From Pohlia nutans (lineage: Eukaryota; Streptophyta; Bryopsida; Bryales; Mniaceae): a stretch of 64,000 bases of DNA. The notes under the pieces were generated by a model. That model had not been told where the DNA came from. It made no database searches and worked only from the letters and a program-made list of their open reading frames with translations. Positions 58,701 through 64,000 of this stretch are shown here, piece by piece; position 1 is the first letter of the stretch, and each line of letters begins with the position of its first letter. A program made the translations under genes and the position numbers. The stretch is taken from assembly GCA_022496805.1 (NCBI GenBank), contig CM040091.1, positions 14,746,336 to 14,810,335 of the forward strand, in the 5' to 3' direction.

Positions 58701-61700
58701 AACAGTTCCTCTTCAAGGAGTTACATCATGGTTGAATAGTACAATCGAGGTAGGAAAGTAAATCTAGAAGGTAAATATTAAGATAGAGACTACGCCACTA
58801 GCCACTTGTTTTACAACTATGTTTGCATTTGGAATCCCACATTAAATTCTATGAATCAACCTAACTTATCTACACGATTGGCCTAAATTTAGTTTAAGTA
58901 GGCAAAAGAAAACAATCCAAAATACACTACACAGAGAATTCGTTGTCTCTCCCACCAAGGGAGAGACTTCGGAAATAGTTCGTTTTCAATGTATTACATC
59001 ATGGTTGAACAATACAAAAGAGGTGAAAAAGTAAATCTAGAAGGTAAATACTAAGGCAAAGACTACACCTCTAGCTACTTGTTTTACAACTATGTTTGCG
59101 TTTGGAACCCCACAAAAAATTATATGCATCAACAAAACTCATCTACATGATTGGCCTAAATCTAGTTTAAGTAGACAAAAGAAAACAATCCAAAATACAC
59201 TACACAATAAATTTGTTGTGTCTGCCCACTAAGAGATAGACTACCGAAAGAATTCCTCTTCAAGAAGTTACATCATGGTAGAACAGTACAAACAAGGCGA
59301 AAAAGTAAATCTAGAAGGTAAATACTAAGATAGAGACTACGCCACTACTCGCTTGATTTACAACTATGTTTGCGGTTGGAACCCCACATTAAATTGTATG
59401 CTTCTACAATACTCATCTACATGATTGGCCTAAATTTAGTTTAAGTAGACAAAAGAAAACAATCCAAAATACACTACACACTGAATTTATTGCCTCTGCC
59501 CACCGTGGGAGAGACTACGGAAACAATTCCTCTTCAAGGAGTTACATCATGGTAGACAGTACAAACAAGGCGAAAAAGTAAATCTAGAAGGTAAATACTA
59601 AGACAGAGACTACGCCACTAGCCGCTTGTTTTATAACTATGTTTGCAGTTGGAACCCCACATAAAATTGTATGCATCTACAATAATCATCTACATGATTG
59701 GCCTAAATTTAGTTTAAGTAGACAAAAGAAAACAATCCAAACTACACTACACAGTGAATTTGTTGTCCCTGCCCACGAGGAGAGACTACCAAACCAGTTC
59801 CTCTTCAGGGAGTTACATCATGGTAGAACACTACAACAAGCTGAAAAAATAAATCTAGAAGGTATATACTAAGACAGAGACTACGCCACTAGCCGCTTGA
59901 TTTACAACTATGTTTGCGGTTGGAACCCCACATAAAATTGCATGCATCTACAATAGTCATCTACATGATTGGCCTAAATTTAGATTAAGTAGACAAAAGA
60001 AATCAATCCAAAATACACTACACAATGAATTTGTTGTCTCTGCCCACCGTGGAAGAGACTACGGAAACAGTTCCTCTTCAAGGAGTTACATCATGGTTGA
60101 ATAGTACAATCGAGGTAGGAAAGTAAATCTAGAAGGTAAATATTAAGATAGAGACTACGCCACTAGCCACTTGTTTTACAACTATGTTTGCATTTGGAAT
60201 CCCACATTAAATTCTATGAATCAACCTAACTTATCTACACGATTGGCCTAAATTTAGTTTAAGTAGGCAAAAGAAAACAATCCAAAATACACTACACAGA
60301 GAATTCGTTGTCTCTCCCACCAAGGGAGAGACTTCGGAAATAGTTCGTTTTCAATGTATTACATCATGGTTGAACAATACAAAAGAGGTGAAAAAGTAAA
60401 TCTAGAAGGTAAATACTAAGGCAAAGACTACACCTCTAGCTACTTGTTTTACAACTATGTTTGCGTTTGGAACCCCACAAAAAATTATATGCATCAACAA
60501 AACTCATCTACATGATTGGCCTAAATCTAGTTTAAGTAGACAAAAGAAAACAATCCAAAATACACTACACAATAAATTTGTTGTGTCTGCCCACTAAGAG
60601 ATAGACTACCGAAAGAATTCCTCTTCAAGAAGTTACATCATGGTAGAACAGTACAAACAAGGCGAAAAAGTAAATCTAGAAGGTAAATACTAAGATAGAG
60701 ACTACGCCACTACTCGCTTGATTTACAACTATGTTTGCGGTTGGAACCCCACATTAAATTGTATGCTTCTACAATACTCATCTACATGATTGGCCTAAAT
60801 TTAGTTTAAGTAGACAAAAGAAAACAATCCAAAATACACTACACACTGAATTTATTGCCTCTGCCCACCGTGGGAGAGACTACGGAAACAATTCCTCTTC
60901 AAGGAGTTACATCATGGTAGACAGTACAAACAAGGCGAAAAAGTAAATCTAGAAGGTAAATACTAAGACAGAGACTACGCCACTAGCCGCTTGTTTTATA
61001 ACTATGTTTGCAGTTGGAACCCCACATAAAATTGTATGCATCTACAATAATCATCTACATGATTGGCCTAAATTTAGTTTAAGTAGACAAAAGAAAACAA
61101 TCCAAACTACACTACACAGTGAATTTGTTGTCTCTGCCCACGAGAAGAGAGACTACCAAACCAGTTCCTCTTCAGGGAGTTACATCATGGTAGAACACTA
61201 CAACAAGCTGAAAAAATAAATCTAGAAGGTATATACTAAGACAGAGACTACGCCACTAGCCGCTTGATTTACAACTATGTTTGCGGTTGGAACCCCACAT
61301 AAAATTGCATGCATCTACAATAGTCATCTACATGATTGGCCTAAATTTAGATTAAGTAGACAAAAGAAATCAATCCAAAATACACTACACAATGAATTTG
61401 TTGTCTCTGCCCACCGTGGAAGAGACTACGGAAACAGTTCCTCTTCAAGGAGTTACATCATGGTTGAATAGTACAATCGAGGTAGGAAAGTAAATCTAGA
61501 AGGTAAATATTAAGATAGAGACTACGCCACTAGCCACTTGTTTTACAACTATGTTTGCATTTGGAATCCCACATTAAATTCTATGAATCAACCTAACTTA
61601 TCTACACGATTGGCCTAAATTTAGTTTAAGTAGGCAAAAGAAAACAATCCAAAATACACTACACAGAGAATTCGTTGTCTCTCCCACCAAGGGAGAGACT

Positions 61701-64000
61701 TCGGAAATAGTTCGTTTTCAATGTATTACATCATGGTTGAACAATACAAAAGAGGTGAAAAAGTAAATCTAGAAGGTAAATACTAAGGCAAAGACTACAC
61801 CTCTAGCTACTTGTTTTACAACTATGTTTGCGTTTGGAACCCCACAAAAAATTATATGCATCAACAAAACTCATCTACATGATTGGCCTAAATCTAGTTT
61901 AAGTAGACAAAAGAAAACAATCCAAAATACACTACACAATAAATTTGTTGTGTCTGCCCACTAAGAGATAGACTACCGAAAGAATTCCTCTTCAAGAAGT
62001 TACATCATGGTAGAACAGTACAAACAAGGCGAAAAAGTAAATCTAGAAGGTAAATACTAAGATAGAGACTACGCCACTACTCGCTTGATTTACAACTATG
62101 TTTGCGGTTGGAACCCCACATTAAATTGTATGCTTCTACAATACTCATCTACATGATTGGCCTAAATTTAGTTTAAGTAGACAAAAGAAAACAATCCAAA
62201 ATACACTACACACTGAATTTATTGCCTCTGCCCACCGTGGGAGAGACTACGGAAACAATTCCTCTTCAAGGAGTTACATCATGGTAGACAGTACAAACAA
62301 GGCGAAAAAGTAAATCTAGAAGGTAAATACTAAGACAGAGACTACGCCACTAGCCGCTTGTTTTATAACTATGTTTGCAGTTGGAACCCCACATAAAATT
62401 GTATGCATCTACAATAATCATCTACATGATTGGCCTAAATTTAGTTTAAGTAGACAAAAGAAAACAATCCAAACTACACTACACAGTGAATTTGTTGTCT
62501 CTGCCCACGAGAAGAGAGACTACCAAACCAGTTCCTCTTCAGGGAGTTACATCATGGTAGAACACTACAACAAGCTGAAAAAATAAATCTAGAAGGTATA
62601 TACTAAGACAGAGACTACGCCACTAGCCGCTTGATTTACAACTATGTTTGCGGTTGGAACCCCACATAAAATTGCATGCATCTACAATAGTCATCTACAT
62701 GATTGGCCTAAATTTAGATTAAGTAGACAAAAGAAATCAATCCAAAATACACTACACAATGAATTTGTTGTCTCTGCCCACCGTGGAAGAGACTACGGAA
62801 ACAGTTCCTCTTCAAGGAGTTACATCATGGTTGAATAGTACAATCGAGGTAGGAAAGTAAATCTAGAAGGTAAATATTAAGATAGAGACTACGCCACTAG
62901 CCACTTGTTTTACAACTATGTTTGCATTTGGAATCCCACATTAAATTCTATGAATCAACCTAACTTATCTACACGATTGGCCTAAATTTAGTTTAAGTAG
63001 GCAAAAGAAAACAATCCAAAATACACTACACAGAGAATTCGTTGTCTCTCCCACCAAGGGAGAGACTTCGGAAATAGTTCGTTTTCAATGTATTACATCA
63101 TGGTTGAACAATACAAAAGAGGTGAAAAAGTAAATCTAGAAGGTAAATACTAAGGCAAAGACTACACCTCTAGCTACTTGTTTTACAACTATGTTTGCGT
63201 TTGGAACCCCACAAAAAATTATATGCATCAACAAAACTCATCTACATGATTGGCCTAAATCTAGTTTAAGTAGACAAAAGAAAACAATCCAAAATACACT
63301 ACACAATAAATTTGTTGTGTCTGCCCACTAAGAGATAGACTACCGAAAGAATTCCTCTTCAAGAAGTTACATCATGGTAGAACAGTACAAACAAGGCGAA
63401 AAAGTAAATCTAGAAGGTAAATACTAAGATAGAGACTACGCCACTACTCGCTTGATTTACAACTATGTTTGCGGTTGGAACCCCACATTAAATTGTATGC
63501 TTCTACAATACTCATCTACATGATTGGCCTAAATTTAGTTTAAGTAGACAAAAGAAAACAATCCAAAATACACTACACACTGAATTTATTGCCTCTGCCC
63601 ACCGTGGGAGAGACTACGGAAACAATTCCTCTTCAAGGAGTTACATCATGGTAGACAGTACAAACAAGGCGAAAAAGTAAATCTAGAAGGTAAATACTAA
63701 GACAGAGACTACGCCACTAGCCGCTTGTTTTATAACTATGTTTGCAGTTGGAACCCCACATAAAATTGTATGCATCTACAATAATCATCTACATGATTGG
63801 CCTAAATTTAGTTTAAGTAGACAAAAGAAAACAATCCAAACTACACTACACAGTGAATTTGTTGTCTCTGCCCACGAGAAGAGAGACTACCAAACCAGTT
63901 CCTCTTCAGGGAGTTACATCATGGTAGAACACTACAACAAGCTGAAAAAATAAATCTAGAAGGTATATACTAAGACAGAGACTACGCCACTAGCCGCTTG
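52798..64000. repeat. 1367-bp higher-order repeat (five monomers), over 8 copies
   Basis: Equivalent A-monomers start (ATG of ATGTTTGC) at 52804, 54171, 55538, 56905, 58272, 59639, 61004, 62371 and 63738. The spacing is 1367 bp except once, when it is 1365. Monomer lengths within the unit are 273, 274, 273, 274 and 273 bp. Copies appear essentially identical by eye. The sixth (from 59639) differs by a CTCT-to-CCCT change and a 2-bp loss in its A-monomer. 1367 is not a multiple of three, which argues against coding. Confidence 0.97.

Larger units (their letters stand above)
51313..64000. repeat. Satellite array, about 273-bp monomer
   Basis: Tandem monomers of 273-274 bp with the landmarks ACAACTATGTTTGC, TGATTGGCCTAAATTTAG, AATACACTACACA, GGAGTTACATCATGG and AAATCTAGAAGGTA. 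The array begins with a truncated monomer near 51313. The first three or four monomers are diverged, and from 52798 it becomes a regular higher-order repeat. It runs past the window end. Monomers resemble one another much less than equivalent monomers one HOR apart, as in centromeric or other large heterochromatic satellites. Short ORFs of 64-77 codons recur only because the repeat does. Confidence 0.97.

Noticed and set aside
52531..63953. Recurrent 64-77-codon ORFs (MFAVGTPHKI..) as a repeated small-protein family
   Set aside because: They coincide with satellite monomers. The repeat unit is not a multiple of three overall, several monomers have stops at the same place, and variation is not biased to third positions.

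Overview
The window is nuclear DNA from a land plant. It is AT-rich, with GT-AG introns, telo-box (AAACCCTAA-type) motifs, plant-type karyopherin, COG6, Sec1/KEULE-like and RWP-RK sequences, and abundant transposon debris. Sparse genes, long AT-rich spacers and a large intronless gene would fit a bryophyte or other non-flowering plant, but that placement is a guess.

Only two loci look like host genes. One is an intact 997-residue importin-13/transportin-3-like karyopherin (38386-41379, +), with a 5'-UTR intron and a four-codon upstream ORF. The other is a multi-exon RWP-RK (RKD-like) transcription-factor gene on the minus strand (47392-49596, 5' end unresolved). Everything else recognisable is relic or mobile. 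There are Sec1/KEULE-like pseudogene pieces just behind the importin gene and again at the left edge, a dead copy of one RWP-RK exon at 22.04 kb, an organelle-like tRNA-Leu(UAG) remnant at 21.5 kb, and a PHD-like Cys-rich fragment at 43.3 kb.

The most striking mobile DNA is a pair of elements (25781-27164 and 28877-32805). They share terminal inverted repeats beginning AACACGCAATT, and each is flanked by its own perfect 4-bp target duplication (CTAT; TATA). The small one is an almost complete foldback. The large one carries a broken, partly duplicated fragment of the Golgi-tether gene COG6, joined to an open reading frame with a PIF1-helicase motif VI followed by a complete Ulp1-type cysteine protease domain. 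Other short inverted-repeat elements lie at 6599-7216, 20394-20632, 33647-33950, 38057-38290 and 51482-51894.

Layout: 0-25 kb is a mosaic of AT-rich segmental duplications, minisatellites and small TIR elements. 25.8-32.8 kb holds the AACACGC elements. 33.5-35.6 kb repeats sequence seen at 2.6-4.5 kb. 36.5-42.9 kb holds the importin locus and the Sec1 relic. 43.7-45.7 kb is a tandem duplication with palindromic minisatellites. 47.4-49.6 kb is the RWP-RK gene. From about 51.3 kb to the end lies a satellite of about 273 bp monomers, organised as a 1367-bp five-monomer higher-order repeat, nearly identical from copy to copy and running off the window.

No CRISPR arrays, operons or bacterial features are present. 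Identities come from recognised motifs and reading, without database searches.
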